Part shown: positions 38,414-49,415 of the stretch, one piece after another | How the letters are laid out: the number at the start of each line of letters is the position of its first letter | Position numbering within the stretch: position 1 is the first letter of the stretch | Assembly: GCF_001908205.1 (NCBI RefSeq) | Contig: NZ_LGHL01000048.1 | Location: 62,001 to 126,000 of the forward strand | Reading direction: 5' to 3' | Source: Bradyrhizobium sp. NAS80.1 | GTDB taxonomy: Bacteria; Pseudomonadota; Alphaproteobacteria; Rhizobiales; Xanthobacteraceae | DNA: 64,000 bases | Position numbers and translations under genes: made by a program | The notes under the pieces: generated by a model | Databases searched by the model: none | The model's input: the letters and a program-made list of their open reading frames with translations, nothing else | Told to the model about the DNA's origin: nothing

Positions 38414-41097
38414 CAACCACGACCATCAATGGCCGCCCCCAAGCGCTACCGGACGACCCGGACGCGCTCATGATCGACGTCATCCGCGATGGCGGTCTCA
38501 CCGGCACGAAACTCGTCTGCGGCTCCGGCGTCTGCGGCGCCTGCACCGTGCTGCTCGACGGCGCGCCGGTCGTGAGCTGCCTGTTGCCGGCGCATGCGGC
38601 CGGCGGCAAATCGCTGACGACGATTGAAGGCATCTGCGCCAACGGCCTGCATCCGGTGCAGAAGGCCTTCATGGCGCACGACGCCCTGCAATGCGGCTTC
38701 TGCACGCCGGGTTTTGTCGTGGAAGCCACCGCCTTCCATGACCGCTGGCGCGCGACCAAGGGCACGGCCACGCCCTCGCGCGAGGAGATCGCCGCCGCGC
38801 TGTCGGGACATCTCTGCCGCTGCGGCGCCTATGAAGGGATTTTTCGCGCGGTGGCGGAGGTCTGTGCGGGCCGCTTCGACGGCAACGACCCGGTCCCATC
38901 GCGCCTCGAAGCGCGCGACAAGGTGACGGGAGTGGCGCGCTACACTGTCGATATCAGCCATAGCGGCCAGTTCGAAGGCGTCATCCTCCGCGCCCACCTC
39001 GCGCATGCGAAGATCACGGGCCTCGACCTTGCACCCGCGCGCGCCATCGCTGGCGTCGCTGCGGCCGTCTCGCTGCTCGGCGAGGATAACATGGTCCGCT
39101 TTGTCGGCGCGCCGATCGCGGCCGTCGCCGCCAGGGATCGCCGCACCGCGCTCAAGGCGATCGCCGCGATCAGATTCAGGTCCGAGGAATTGCCCGCGGT
39201 GATCGGGCTCGATGCAGCGCGTCGTGACGACGCCCCCGTCGTGTTCGAAAAAAAAGGACCGCAAACGCGCCGGCAATGTGTCCGAGGGCGCCGGCGGTGC
39301 TCCGGTGTCGTGGAAGGGCAATGTGCGTGGACCCTCGGCGCCGTTCTCGCAGAAGGCGAAACAGGCGAAAGGCTGGCTAGCGGAGGCGCGCGAGGCACGC
39401 AACCCGCTTCTGGTGGAAGAGACCTTCCGCGTCTCCACGCAGCAGCACGCGTGCCTCGAGCCGCATGCCGCAGTGGCGAAGTTCGACGGCGATCAGCTCA
39501 CCGTGCACGTCTCCACGCAGGCCGTTCATGAGACAATGGAGAAGATAGCCAAGCGCTATCAGCTTTCCCACGACAAGGTGCGTGTGATCGCCGATCACGT
39601 CGGCGGCGGTTTCGGCTCCAAGGGCAGCCTCGGCCTGGAGACCATTGCCGCAATCGAGCTTGCGCGTGCCGCGAAAGCGCCGGTGCGCGTGGTGTTCGAC
39701 CGCGAGGAGGAGCTTTCCGTCGCCGGCTATCGACCGGCGGCCGAATTGAAGCTGTCCCTGTTGCCTTCCGCACAAGGCGGCCTGAAAGCGCTGTCGCTCA
39801 CCGCCCATGCCGACACCGGCGCCGCGGTGAACTCATTGATCGCGGGCCTCGCGCGGCTGATCTATCCGGCCGAGGCGAAAGAGCTCGTCGACTTCGACGT
39901 GCTCAGCAATCTGCCGCCTGGCGCGCCGTTCCGCGGCCCGGGCGGCCCGCCGATGGCCTTTGCGCTGGAGCAGGCGGTCGACGAAGCGGCTTTGCGGATG
40001 AAGATCGATCCGATTCACTTGCGCAAGCTTTGGATCGCGATCCCAACCGGCAGCGGCTTTACGACTGGGCCGCCGGCCTCGACGTCTGGCGCAACCGCAT
40101 GCCGGCCTCCTCGCAAAGCGGCCGCTACAGGCGCGGTGTCGGTGTCGCCGCCGGATACTGGCTCTATCTCTGGCAGACCGGTTCGACGGTGGAACTCGCA
40201 ATCAAGGGCGGACGCATCGCCGCAAGCTGTGCGGTGCAGGATATCGGCACCGGAACGCGCAGCGTGATCGCGAATACCGTCGCGAAGGCGTTCGACCTGG
40301 AGCCGCAGGACATCGACGTCAGCATAGGCCGGTCCAATCTGCCGCCGGGACCAGGCTCCGGCGGCAGCCGCGTCACTGCCTCGGTCGTGCCGCCGACATT
40401 GCTCGCGATCGAGAAGCTGAAGGCGGAGATCCAGCGGACCGCGGCGCAGAGGCCAATTCCCGGCTCGAACGCTCCGTGGCGCGAATTGATCGCGGCCGCG
40501 CCCGACCTTGCGGTGTCCGCGAAACGTCCGGAGGATCACAAGCCCCCGCCGGGCGTCAGGCCGGCGCTGAGGGAGGCCGGTTTCATGGGCATGGTGTTCG
40601 GCTGGGTGCTTCGGCTGATGAACCACATGGTGGTTGGCGCCGGCGTGCCGAGCTCGGTGCAGGTGATGGAGGTCGAGGTCGACACCTGGCTCGGCCATGT
40701 GCGGGTGCTAAACGCTTATACCGGGCTGGCGATCGGCAAGCTCGCCGCACCTGCGCTGGCGCGTAGCCAGGCCGCAGGCGCGGTCATTCAAGGCATCGGC
40801 TACGCGCTCTATGAAGCGCGTGAGACCGATCCCGGCAGCGGCCATATCCTGAGCGGAAGCATGGAGGATTATCGCATCCCCGGCATCGCCGACATGCCAC
40901 GGCTCGAGGTGCATTTCGACGAGGCAGGTTTCGAGCATGTGCCCGGCGGCAGCGTCGGTATCGGCGAAGTCGCGACCGTGCCGACCTCGCCGGCGATCGC
41001 GAATGCGATCCGTGATGCCATCGGCGTGAGACTGACCGAGATTCCGTTCCGGCCCGATCGCCTGGTCGCCGCGCTGAAAGGGAGGAATGCCGCATGA
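38410..41097 (+). pseudogene. molybdenum hydroxylase (xanthine dehydrogenase/aldehyde oxidase family), fused [2Fe-2S] and Moco domains, two frameshifts
   Basis: The N-terminus is a complete two-cluster iron-sulfur domain (Cys37, 42, 45, 57, then Cys95, 98, 136, 138), continuing directly into the Moco domains (KVTGVARYTVDI, QQHACLEPHAAVAKF, GGGFGSKGSLGLE, PFRGPGGPPMAFALEQ). The catalytic Glu lies in GIGEVATVPTSPAIANAI near the end. An extra base in an A8 run (39248-39255) shifts the frame, and a missing base at TTTGG (about 40029-40033) restores it; between them the second frame reads normally. If corrected, the protein would be about 895 residues. It would oxidise an aldehyde or N-heterocycle with the FAD subunit encoded next. 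Confidence 0.88.
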
Positions 41098-42014
41098 GTG
41101 CCGCCGTCATGACCATCGAAGCCGCGCCGGAGTTCCGCGCCGCCGGCACCGATCTCAGCGAGCGCCGCCGCAGCGGCGTGTCGAGGGGACCGCTGATCGA
41201 TCTCGCTGCAGCGGGCGACAACGCCATTTCCTGGGACGCGAAAGGCGCCGCCAGCATCGGCGCACTTGCCACCATTGCCACCATCGCGACCAACATGCGC
41301 ATGATGGAAGCCTATCCTGGCATTGCGGCAAGCGCACAAGGCCTTGCCACCCCGCAGGTGCGCCATCTTGCAACGCTTGGCGGCAACCTCGCGCAGCGGT
41401 CGCGCTGCTGGTATTTTCGCAAAGCCGACATTGATTGCCTCAAGAAGGGCGGCAGTGCCTGCCCTGCCCGATCGGGCAATCATCTCTATGGCGTCGCCTT
41501 CGATCTCGGCCCCTGCGTCGCGCCGCATCCCTCCACCATGGCAGCGGCATTGCTCGCCTATGACGCCAGCGTCGTCACGGATTCCCGCGGCGGACTGACG
41601 ATCGCCGATTTGCTCGGCGATGGTTCGCATGCGCGCTCCGATCACACGCTCGCGGCGGGTGAGATGATCAAGAGCGTCGCGCTTCCTGCTCCTCTTGCCG
41701 GCGAGCGCGCATCCTACAAACGCGCGATCAGCCGCACCTACGCCGAATGGCCGCTGGTGGAAGTCTGCGCTCGAATCGTGATCGCCGACGGCAAGTTCCA
41801 GTTCGTGCGTCTTGCCGCCGGCGGCATCGCGCCGGTGCCGCTTCGTCTCATTGCTTGCGAAACGGCGCTGCAGGGTAAGGCTACAAACGCCGCAACGATC
41901 GCTGAAGCCGTGGGGCAAGCCACCTCCGGCGCCAAGCCGCTGCCGATGACGGCTTACAAGCTCGACTTGCTCGAGGGACTCTTGCGCGATCTCCTGGAGC
42001 GCCTCATGGCATAG
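41094..42014 (+). CDS. FAD-binding subunit of molybdenum hydroxylase
   Basis: A 306-residue medium subunit. The FAD-binding part includes GALATIATIATNMRMMEAYP and TPQVRHLATLGGNLAQRSRC; the CWYFRKADIDCLKKGGSACP segment is typical of the group that includes xanthine dehydrogenase FAD subunits. It passes electrons from the iron-sulfur clusters to the final acceptor. The ATG overlaps the stop of the large-subunit gene (ATGA). Confidence 0.9.
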   Translation: MSAAVMTIEAAPEFRAAGTDLSERRRSGVSRGPLIDLAAAGDNAISWDAKGAASIGALATIATIATNMRMMEAYPGIAASAQGLATPQVRHLATLGGNLAQRSRCWYFRKADIDCLKKGGSACPARSGNHLYGVAFDLGPCVAPHPSTMAAALLAYDASVVTDSRGGLTIADLLGDGSHARSDHTLAAGEMIKSVALPAPLAGERASYKRAISRTYAEWPLVEVCARIVIADGKFQFVRLAAGGIAPVPLRLIACETALQGKATNAATIAEAVGQATSGAKPLPMTAYKLDLLEGLLRDLLERLMA

Positions 42015-42126
42015 CGCGATAGATCATCGCTCGGCCATGTGCTGAGAGAGTCGGTCCGGCGCACCGATCTTAAGGATACATTGTTTTTCGGGAACGCTCG
42101 GCGGCGCCCACCGTCAGCGGTGCGGC

Positions 42127-42201
42127 TCAAAAAAAATCGATCGATCCCGCCGCAAGAGCCTCGGGTCTTTCTTCCGCGATCCAGTGCCCCGCACCAGACA
42201 T
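42127..42201 (-). pseudogene. C-terminal scrap of an alpha/beta hydrolase
   Basis: The minus strand encodes SGAGHWIAEERPEALAAGSI followed by a few residues and TGA at 42129-42127. The GAGHWIAEERPE pattern is that of the catalytic-His region and final helix of alpha/beta hydrolases (haloalkane dehalogenase/epoxide hydrolase type). Everything upstream of about 42201 is missing. It abuts a LysR scrap. Confidence 0.55.
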
Positions 42202-42204
42202 CCC

Positions 42205-42290
42205 GAGGCCATGCACTGGCACCCGCGCCATACGACCGATCCAGGACATATGTGGTTGAGAGAGAAACTGCTCAACGACACCGCCTTGAA
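42205..42290 (+). pseudogene. C-terminal scrap of a LysR regulator
   Basis: The plus strand reads MHWHPRHTTDPGHMWLREKL, matching the conserved end of LysR proteins (compare YWHARFHHDPASRWLRDV in the regulator at 13504). The rest of the gene is absent. The remaining bases to 42568 contain no recognisable coding sequence and lead into the tRNA-flanking repeat. Integrase genes usually occupy this tRNA-proximal position in islands; none is present. Confidence 0.55.
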
Positions 42291-42568
42291 TTTTGCGGGC
42301 GATGCAAGGTTTTTCCGGCCTCGAAGAGCTACAGCGGCAGAATGGATTGTCCGTTTTGCTCGCTGTAATATCCTAATCTACGACGAGCGCGTAATCGGCC
42401 TGCATCATCGGATTTGCACGCTGTATTGAATCGGTGAGAGTACAGAAATCAGGGAAAGGTCGAACAGCAGCCGGCTGACCAGTGTCCGATCACAAGAAAC
42501 GTCGCACGAGACTCATTTTGTTCTCGGCGATTTCTCCGCGAGGGTATTGGAAAATAAGAGCTTTCCAA

Positions 42569-42644
<76 letters not shown>

Positions 42645-42745
42645 GAAAGGCGGTCAATGCCTTGCGAGGCCGGTCGTTTAGCAAAGCGATCCGGGTCTGG
42701 CAAGCGATGTGATGCAGGTTTTCCAAGAGTTCGTCCACAGGCCCC

Positions 42746-42777
42746 AAAAAGCGAAAAGCCGTTGGATTCCAGCGGCT
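42746..42777 (-). terminator. rho-independent terminator after the Spy-like gene
   Basis: On the minus strand AGCCGCTGG and CCAACGGCT pair with one mismatch around a three-base loop, followed by TTTTCGCTTTTT. It lies 36 bases after the stop at 42813. Confidence 0.75.
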
Positions 42778-42812
42778 TCGCCAAGGTTGATCTCCGGAAA
42801 ACCCTCGAAGGC

Positions 42813-43421
42813 TCAGAGCCGCCCGTCACGGTCCTGGTCCTGGCCGCTGTCACGGTCGAAACGATCGCCCTGGAAGCGGTCCATACCCCGCTCCATCATG
42901 CGGTCCATCATGCGGTTCATGCCGCGTTCCATGAAGCGGCCGGGCGAGCCGTCCTCGCCGCCGCCGAACGGGCCGCGGTGACGGGTCAGCATGGCGAGAC
43001 GCCGCTTCTGGCCCTCGTCGAGCGTCTTGTAGAGCGGATCGGCGGCATCGGCGATCTTCTTCAGGGCTGCGGAGGTAGCGCCCAGGTCCTCGGCGCGCTG
43101 GCGGAGGCGCGCGACCGGATCCTCGGGCTTGTCGGCGTCGCCCGGCGCCGCACTCATCCGCGCATTGGCGCGGTCGATCCGCATCTTGGCGAACTCGCGC
43201 ACGGCAGCCTCGACCGGCGGCCACAGCTTCTCCTGATCGGCGTTGAGCTTCAGCCCCGCATGGACGGCGGCGATCCGCGCATCGACGAGGGCGGCGCGGT
43301 CTTCCGGGTTCACGCGCATGTGGCGGAAGTGCTCCATCCACGGGGAATGATACTGGGCATAGACCGCGCCCGAGCCGGCGATGCTGAGCACGGCGATGGC
43401 GGCGATGGTGAACTTCCTCAT
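42813..43421 (-). CDS. Spy/CpxP-like periplasmic protein
   Basis: A 202-residue protein with a signal peptide (MRKFTIAAIAVLSIAGSGAV, cut near VYAQ) and an all-helical body. The body has the LTXXQ-type pattern seen in Spy/CpxP and related metal-stress proteins (AGLKLNADQEKLWPPVEAAV, DPLYKTLDEGQKRRLAML). The C-terminus is rich in Met, Arg, Asp and Gly (MNRMMDRMMERGMDRF). The start at 43421 has AAGGAGG upstream. Periplasmic chaperone or metal-sensing roles are known for the family; which applies here is not evident. Confidence 0.82.
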   Translation of the reverse strand: MRKFTIAAIAVLSIAGSGAVYAQYHSPWMEHFRHMRVNPEDRAALVDARIAAVHAGLKLNADQEKLWPPVEAAVREFAKMRIDRANARMSAAPGDADKPEDPVARLRQRAEDLGATSAALKKIADAADPLYKTLDEGQKRRLAMLTRHRGPFGGGEDGSPGRFMERGMNRMMDRMMERGMDRFQGDRFDRDSGQDQDRDGRL

Positions 43422-43564
43422 ACGAACCTCCTTTGGAAGGATGCCCATGAGGATGAGCGCCGAACCGCTGACGCGCAAATTACAACTTGGACAGGGAGCG
43501 CGTTCTTACGGAAATGTCACTGCCCTGAATTTCTGTTCAGTCGCAATCTGAAATCATTCGCAAC

Positions 43565-43597
43565 AAAGGGCTTCCGCGCCCGGCACGGAAGCCCTTT
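43565..43597 (-). terminator. rho-independent terminator after the DctP gene
   Basis: A 12-bp stem AAAGGGCTTCCG/CGGAAGCCCTTT with a nine-base loop lies 24 bases beyond the stop of the minus-strand TRAP gene. It could serve readthrough on either strand. Confidence 0.85.
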
Positions 43598-43620
43598 ATT
43601 CATCATTCAGTCTGTTTAGA

Positions 43621-44634
43621 TTAGTTCGTCGCGCTCTTCGCTTCCTTCTGGAACTCGTCGATCAGCGGCTGGCCGACGCGGCTTGCGGCGTCCTTGTAGA
43701 CCGGCTCCATCGCCTTGCGCATTGCCGCGTCCTGCTCCGGCGTGAGCTTGATGATCTCGCTCTTGCCGCTCTTCTTGATCTCGGCAAGTGCGTCGTCGTT
43801 CTCCTTCTGCGACTGCGCGTTGTTGAAGTCGGTCGCTTCCTTCATCGCCTTCGCGAGCTGGTCGCGGATATCGCCCGGCAGGTCGTCCCAGAACTTCTTG
43901 TTCACGATCACGACGTAGCCGATGTAGCCGTGATTGGTCTCGGTGATGTACTTCTGCACCTCGTGCATCTTCTGGGTATAGATGTTCGACCAGGTGTTCT
44001 CCTGCCCGTCGACCACGCCGGTCTGCAGCGCCTGGTAGACTTCCGAGAACGCCATCACCTGCGGCAGCGAGCCGAGCGCCTTGAACTGGGCCTGGAGCAC
44101 GCGCGAGGACTGGATGCGGAATTTCACGCCCTGATAGTCGGCCGGCGCCACCAGCTTCTTGTTGGCGCTCATCTGCTTGAAGCCGTTGTCCCAATAGGCA
44201 AGGCCAGTGATGCCCTTGGTGTCGAGCAGCTTGAGCAGCTTTATGCCGAGCGGGCCTTCCGTGACCTTCCGCAGCGTCTTCAGGTCGGGAAGGATATAGG
44301 GCAGATCAAACACCTCGAACTCTCGGATGCCGAGCGGGCCGAACTTGGAGTTGGACGGCGCCAGCATCTGCACGCTGCCGAGCTGGAGCGCTTCGAGCTC
44401 TTCCTTGTCCTTGTAGAGCGTCGAGTTCGGGTAGACCTCGACCTTGACCTTGCCGCCCGTGTACTTCTCGGCGAGTTCCTTGAATTTCTCGGCTGCCTTG
44501 CCCTTCGGCGTGTCGGTGGCCACGACGTGGCTGAACTTGATGATGATCGGCGATTGGGCCGATGCCGGCCCGGTCAACGCCAACGCCCCGGTCAAGGCCG
44601 CAATCGATGCCGCAGCCCAAATCAGTTTCCGCAT
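43621..44634 (-). CDS. TRAP transporter solute-binding protein, DctP family
   Basis: A 337-residue exported protein (signal MRKLIWAAASIAALTGALAL, cut near ASAQS) with the DctP fold. It shows HVVATDTPKGKAAEKFKELA, the substrate-carboxylate-binding Arg in VKFRIQSSRVLQAQFKALG and QTGVVDGQENTWSNI. This pattern fits C4-dicarboxylate or related organic acid binding. GGAGGAAGC precedes the ATG. No DctQ or DctM gene is nearby, so the membrane subunits must be encoded elsewhere. It is flanked by terminators on both sides and is transcribed alone. Confidence 0.92.
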   Translation of the reverse strand: MRKLIWAAASIAALTGALALTGPASAQSPIIIKFSHVVATDTPKGKAAEKFKELAEKYTGGKVKVEVYPNSTLYKDKEELEALQLGSVQMLAPSNSKFGPLGIREFEVFDLPYILPDLKTLRKVTEGPLGIKLLKLLDTKGITGLAYWDNGFKQMSANKKLVAPADYQGVKFRIQSSRVLQAQFKALGSLPQVMAFSEVYQALQTGVVDGQENTWSNIYTQKMHEVQKYITETNHGYIGYVVIVNKKFWDDLPGDIRDQLAKAMKEATDFNNAQSQKENDDALAEIKKSGKSEIIKLTPEQDAAMRKAMEPVYKDAASRVGQPLIDEFQKEAKSATN

Positions 44635-44830
44635 GCTTCCTCCCGCACATTTTTGTGGAGCGCGGATCGCCGGCCCCTACCCTTAATTTCAAGCCTTAAA
44701 GTCAAGACTTGAGGGCAGCTTTATAGGGAAGCCGGCGGAGGTGCTATTGCCCCTTAGCAGGGGGCCGCCTGCAAAAATGCGGTATCCGAAACGAGAGCGA
44801 AGGAGAGCGGCTCGCACGAGACGACGAACG

Positions 44831-44859
44831 AAAAACGCGGCGCCGAGGGCGCCGCGTTT
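44831..44859 (-). terminator. rho-independent terminator of leuA
   Basis: A 12-bp GC-rich stem AAACGCGGCGCC/GGCGCCGCGTTT with loop GAG (44833-44859), followed on the minus strand by TTTTTCG, 27 bases after the leuA stop. Confidence 0.92.
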
Positions 44860-44885
44860 CTGCTGATTGGCTGTGAGAACGGGCG

Positions 44886-46448
<1,563 letters not shown>

Positions 46449-46519
46449 TACTAGATTTCCTTTTGAGCTTTTGCGCCGTTCAGTACTGGGCGCTTGAGGT
46501 GTCCGGTGATCTCGTACAA

Positions 46520-46563
46520 CCCCTGAGTGCCCAGGCGCGTGGCGCCCAGCCGGCCCTCAGGGG
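46520..46563 (-). promoter_or_regulatory. attenuator-like hairpin between the leader peptide and leuA
   Basis: CCCCTGAG at one end pairs with CTCAGGGG at the other, enclosing an inner stem GGCGC/GCGCC. The hairpin includes the leader stop codon, as expected if ribosome position decides its folding. The T tract after it is poor (TTGTACG), so it may act through a rho-dependent or translational mechanism rather than a classical terminator. Confidence 0.6.
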
Positions 46564-46676
46564 CAAGTAAGAAGAAGGCCGCCGATAAGGAGGGTGGGCA
46601 GCAGCGCAGCCGGGATCGTGGCGGCGGCCAGAGCCACCTCCCCCGAAATCCCATCGATTTGGCCGCGAATCAGCAT
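46557..46676 (-). CDS. leuL: leucine-rich leader peptide for leuA
   Basis: A 39-codon frame starts ATG at 46676 and ends TGA at 46559-46557. Its last third reads PAALLPTLLIGGLLLTCP: seven Leu codons in clusters of two, two and three just before the stop. This is the hallmark of ribosome-mediated attenuation peptides for leucine genes. The hairpin at 46520-46563 begins over the stop codon and leuA starts 108 bases later. The exact start codon is uncertain because no strong ribosome site was identified. Confidence 0.7.
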   Translation of the reverse strand: MLIRGQIDGISGEVALAAATIPAALLPTLLIGGLLLTCP

Positions 46677-46828
46677 TGCCAGACCCTTTCAAGCCCTGAA
46701 ATCCTCGGTCAAAACCGTTGACGGTTGGTTGCCGGGAGGCTCGATGCGCTGTTTCTAGACGAGAATTGGCCGCAACTGCAACGCCAAAAGATGGTCAGAA
46801 TGGCTTACCTGATTGCGGGTGCGCGAGG

Positions 46829-47095
46829 CTATCCGGTACGGCGGGCGCGTGCCCTGGTTTCCCAGCGGTCCAGCATCTGGCCGAGCTCGCCGGTTGCAGG
46901 TGGCGCAATCCGATTGATGTTTGCAATCTCGTTGGTGTTGGCAGGTGCGTTGGCCTTAAGCCAATCCGGCTCAGTATATTCGCGCCAGCGGCGCGCCTCG
47001 GCCCGCCTTTTGCGCGAGACGTAATCGCGGGTGAAATAGCCGGCGGCAAACGCGATCCCAAGCAGCAAAACCAGTACGACGACGCCTAACACCAT
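46829..47095 (-). CDS. small single-span membrane protein, function unknown
   Basis: The 88-residue protein has one membrane segment (VLGVVVLVLLLGIAFAAGYF) directly at the N-terminus, then a basic stretch (SRKRRAEARRWREYTEPDW) and a polar tail. The start at 47095 has GGAG five bases upstream and a proper membrane-protein N-terminus; a longer frame from 47305 is less plausible. I do not recognise a family. It is transcribed in the same direction as the leuA leader and may share a promoter region with nothing else. Confidence 0.6.
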   Translation of the reverse strand: MVLGVVVLVLLLGIAFAAGYFTRDYVSRKRRAEARRWREYTEPDWLKANAPANTNEIANINRIAPPATGELGQMLDRWETRARARRTG

Positions 47096-47333
47096 GAACT
47101 CCGGCCTTTGCCCCGAAAGACGTTCTGCCAGCATCGCGCAGAAGATCAAGGCTTGACATGCCCCAAGACCGGGCCCGGTCAACAGCTCGTGGCCGGGACG
47201 AATTATCGCCTTTGCACCTCGCACGGCGGCAATGCGGAAATAATTTGGCGTAGGCCTACATCCAGCGCTCCGGCCCCACCTGCAAGAGGCGGCGCCGGAA
47301 TCCACATGGTGACGCGCTTGCCCGGATCAGGCA

Positions 47334-48281
47334 CTATTGCGAGCGGTCCGAGGTCCAGCCCTTGTACTCGCCGACATTGTCGCGCGTTACGAGCTTTGAC
47401 GGCAGCAGCTCGACCGTTGAGGCCGGCTTCTGTCCGTTCAAGATGCCGACGCCGACCTGCACGGCGCGGCGCGCCATGAAGAACGGGTCCTGCGAGGCGG
47501 AGGCCTGGATCTGCGGCGAGCCCGGATCCTTTAGCGCGGCCTCGATGTCGGGCGCGCCGTCGACCGCGGTGATGATGATGCCGCTGCGGTTCTGCTGGCG
47601 CGCGGCGAGATCGGTGCCGATCGCCTGCGGATCGTTGATGGCGAAGATCGCATCGATCTTGGGGAAGCGGGTCAGATAGCCCTGCGCGACCGTGAGGCCG
47701 CCCTCGCGCGAGCCCTTGCCGTCCTGGTCGCTGGACAACACCTTGATGCCGGCATTCTTGCCGAACACGGTCTTGCAGCCATTGACGCGATCGATCACGG
47801 CAGAGACCTGCGGCCCGTTTTCGATAATCACCTCGCCTTTGCCGCCGAGCTTGTCGACGATGTACTGGCACGAGATTTCGCCGGCCTGGACGTTGTTGGT
47901 GGTGACGGTCGCATCAGCGCCTTCGGCCGCGGTGTCTACGGCCACGACGATGATGCCGGCGGCCTGCGCCTTCTTGATCGCCGGGCCGATCGCCTTGGGA
48001 TCGCCGGGGTTGAGCAGGATCAGGTCGACGCCGGCGGCGATGAAATTGTCGATCTGAGTCACCTGCTTGCCGAGATCATATTCGAAGCCGACGGTGGTGA
48101 TCTTTACGTTGGGATTGGTCTTCTTGGCCTCGAACTCGGCGCCCTTCGACAACGCGACGAAGAACGGATTGCCCATCGATCCCAGCGAGACGCCGATCGA
48201 TTTGAGCTCTTTTGCGAAGGACGGCGTGGTGCTCAGGGCGAGCGCCATCGCAGCACCGGCAAGCGTGATCGTCTTCAACAT
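47334..48281 (-). CDS. sugar ABC transporter substrate-binding protein (RbsB/XylF type)
   Basis: A 315-residue exported protein (signal MLKTITLAGAAMALALSTTP, cut near SFAKE) of the periplasmic-binding-protein 4 fold. It shows IGVSLGSMGNPFFVALSKGA, IDNFIAAGVDLILLNPGD, VVAVDTAAEGADATVTTNN and AIFAINDPQAIGTDLAARQQ. The start has AGGGAGGAAG upstream. It is the last gene of a minus-strand operon with permease, ATPase and a xylulokinase, which points to a pentose or pentitol as substrate. Confidence 0.92.
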   Translation of the reverse strand: MLKTITLAGAAMALALSTTPSFAKELKSIGVSLGSMGNPFFVALSKGAEFEAKKTNPNVKITTVGFEYDLGKQVTQIDNFIAAGVDLILLNPGDPKAIGPAIKKAQAAGIIVVAVDTAAEGADATVTTNNVQAGEISCQYIVDKLGGKGEVIIENGPQVSAVIDRVNGCKTVFGKNAGIKVLSSDQDGKGSREGGLTVAQGYLTRFPKIDAIFAINDPQAIGTDLAARQQNRSGIIITAVDGAPDIEAALKDPGSPQIQASASQDPFFMARRAVQVGVGILNGQKPASTVELLPSKLVTRDNVGEYKGWTSDRSQ

Positions 48282-48374
48282 GGACTTCCTCCCTGGTCGG
48301 TCTTCATCCCCGGGCACGGCAGACCAGTTGCCGCAACCGAATCCACGTCGCGCGCTAGGTGCGCGCCGAGCCTT

Positions 48375-49415
48375 TTAGGTTCTGGCCGAGCCTTGCAGCC
48401 GGTAACGATCGAGCGCGACGGCGCCGATGATCACCAGGCCCTTGATGACGTATTGCCAGATGTCGGACACTCCGACGAGAATGAGGCCGTTCGACAGCAC
48501 GGCGATGATCAGCGCGCCGACCAGCGTTCCCCAGATCGAGCCAATGCCGCCGACGAAGGAGGTACCGCCGAGGATCACCGCGGTGATGGCGTCGAGCTCG
48601 TAGGACTGGCCGAGTTGCAAACCGTTGGCCGCATAGAGCCGTGCCGCCTGCATGGCGCCCCCTAGCCCCGCCAGCAATCCCGACACCCCATAGACGAAGA
48701 TCAGCACGGCCCAGACCTTGATGCCGGCCAGCCGCGCCGCGCTCTCATTGCCGCCAACCGCGTAGATGTGCACACCGAGCACGGTCCGGCGCAGCACCAG
48801 CCAGGACACGAGGATGACGAGCAAGGCGATCACCGACAGCCATGGGATCGACGCTACACCGGGAATGAGCGTCAGCGAGCCGTTGCCGATGAAGGCATAG
48901 GGAATGGCGGGGTTGAACACCGTGGTGTCGGCGCCGAGTAGGCGCGCTAGCCCGCGCACTGCGGTGAGCGAGCCCAGCGTCACGATGAAGGGTGGCAGCC
49001 GCAACAGCGCGATCAAGGCACCATTGACGACACCGAAGCCAAGGCCGGTGAGGACGGAGACCGGCAGCCACAGCGCGCCGAACTCGGGCAGTTTCGACAG
49101 CGTCAGCCCCGCCATCGCGGAGGCCGCCAGAATCGAACCGACCGACAGATCGATACCGCCCGTGAGGATAACGAAGGTCATGCCGGCGGCGAGCACGGTG
49201 TTGACGGCAGCCTGCTGCAACACGATTCCGAGGTTCTGTCCCGTGAAGAAACGCCCCTCGGACAGCACGTGAAAGCCGATGCAAAGGATCAGCAGCACCG
49301 GCAGCATGCCGAGTGCACTGATCAGCATCCGCACCCGTTGGCGCCCGGTTTCCGCGGCGGTGCCATTGGTCGCGCCCGAGGCGGCCTTGGCCTGCGAAGC
49401 ACCATTATCCGGCAT
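48375..49415 (-). CDS. sugar ABC transporter permease (RbsC/XylH type)
   Basis: A permease of about 346 residues with roughly eight to ten membrane segments. It carries the family block [20 protein letters not shown] followed by [11 protein letters not shown], and [14 protein letters not shown] near residue 230. The start at 49415 (MPDNGASQ) has GGAGCATCTCG upstream and overlaps the end of the ATPase gene by 11 bases, indicating coupling. It forms the membrane channel of the sugar importer. Confidence 0.92.
   Translation of the reverse strand: MPDNGASQAKAASGATNGTAAETGRQRVRMLISALGMLPVLLILCIGFHVLSEGRFFTGQNLGIVLQQAAVNTVLAAGMTFVILTGGIDLSVGSILAASAMAGLTLSKLPEFGALWLPVSVLTGLGFGVVNGALIALLRLPPFIVTLGSLTAVRGLARLLGADTTVFNPAIPYAFIGNGSLTLIPGVASIPWLSVIALLVILVSWLVLRRTVLGVHIYAVGGNESAARLAGIKVWAVLIFVYGVSGLLAGLGGAMQAARLYAANGLQLGQSYELDAITAVILGGTSFVGGIGSIWGTLVGALIIAVLSNGLILVGVSDIWQYVIKGLVIIGAVALDRYRLQGSART

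Noticed and set aside
47096..47305. Extended form of the small membrane protein from 47305
   Set aside because: The extension is polar, Arg/Pro/Cys-rich and would bury the membrane segment in the middle; the ATG at 47095 has its own ribosome site.
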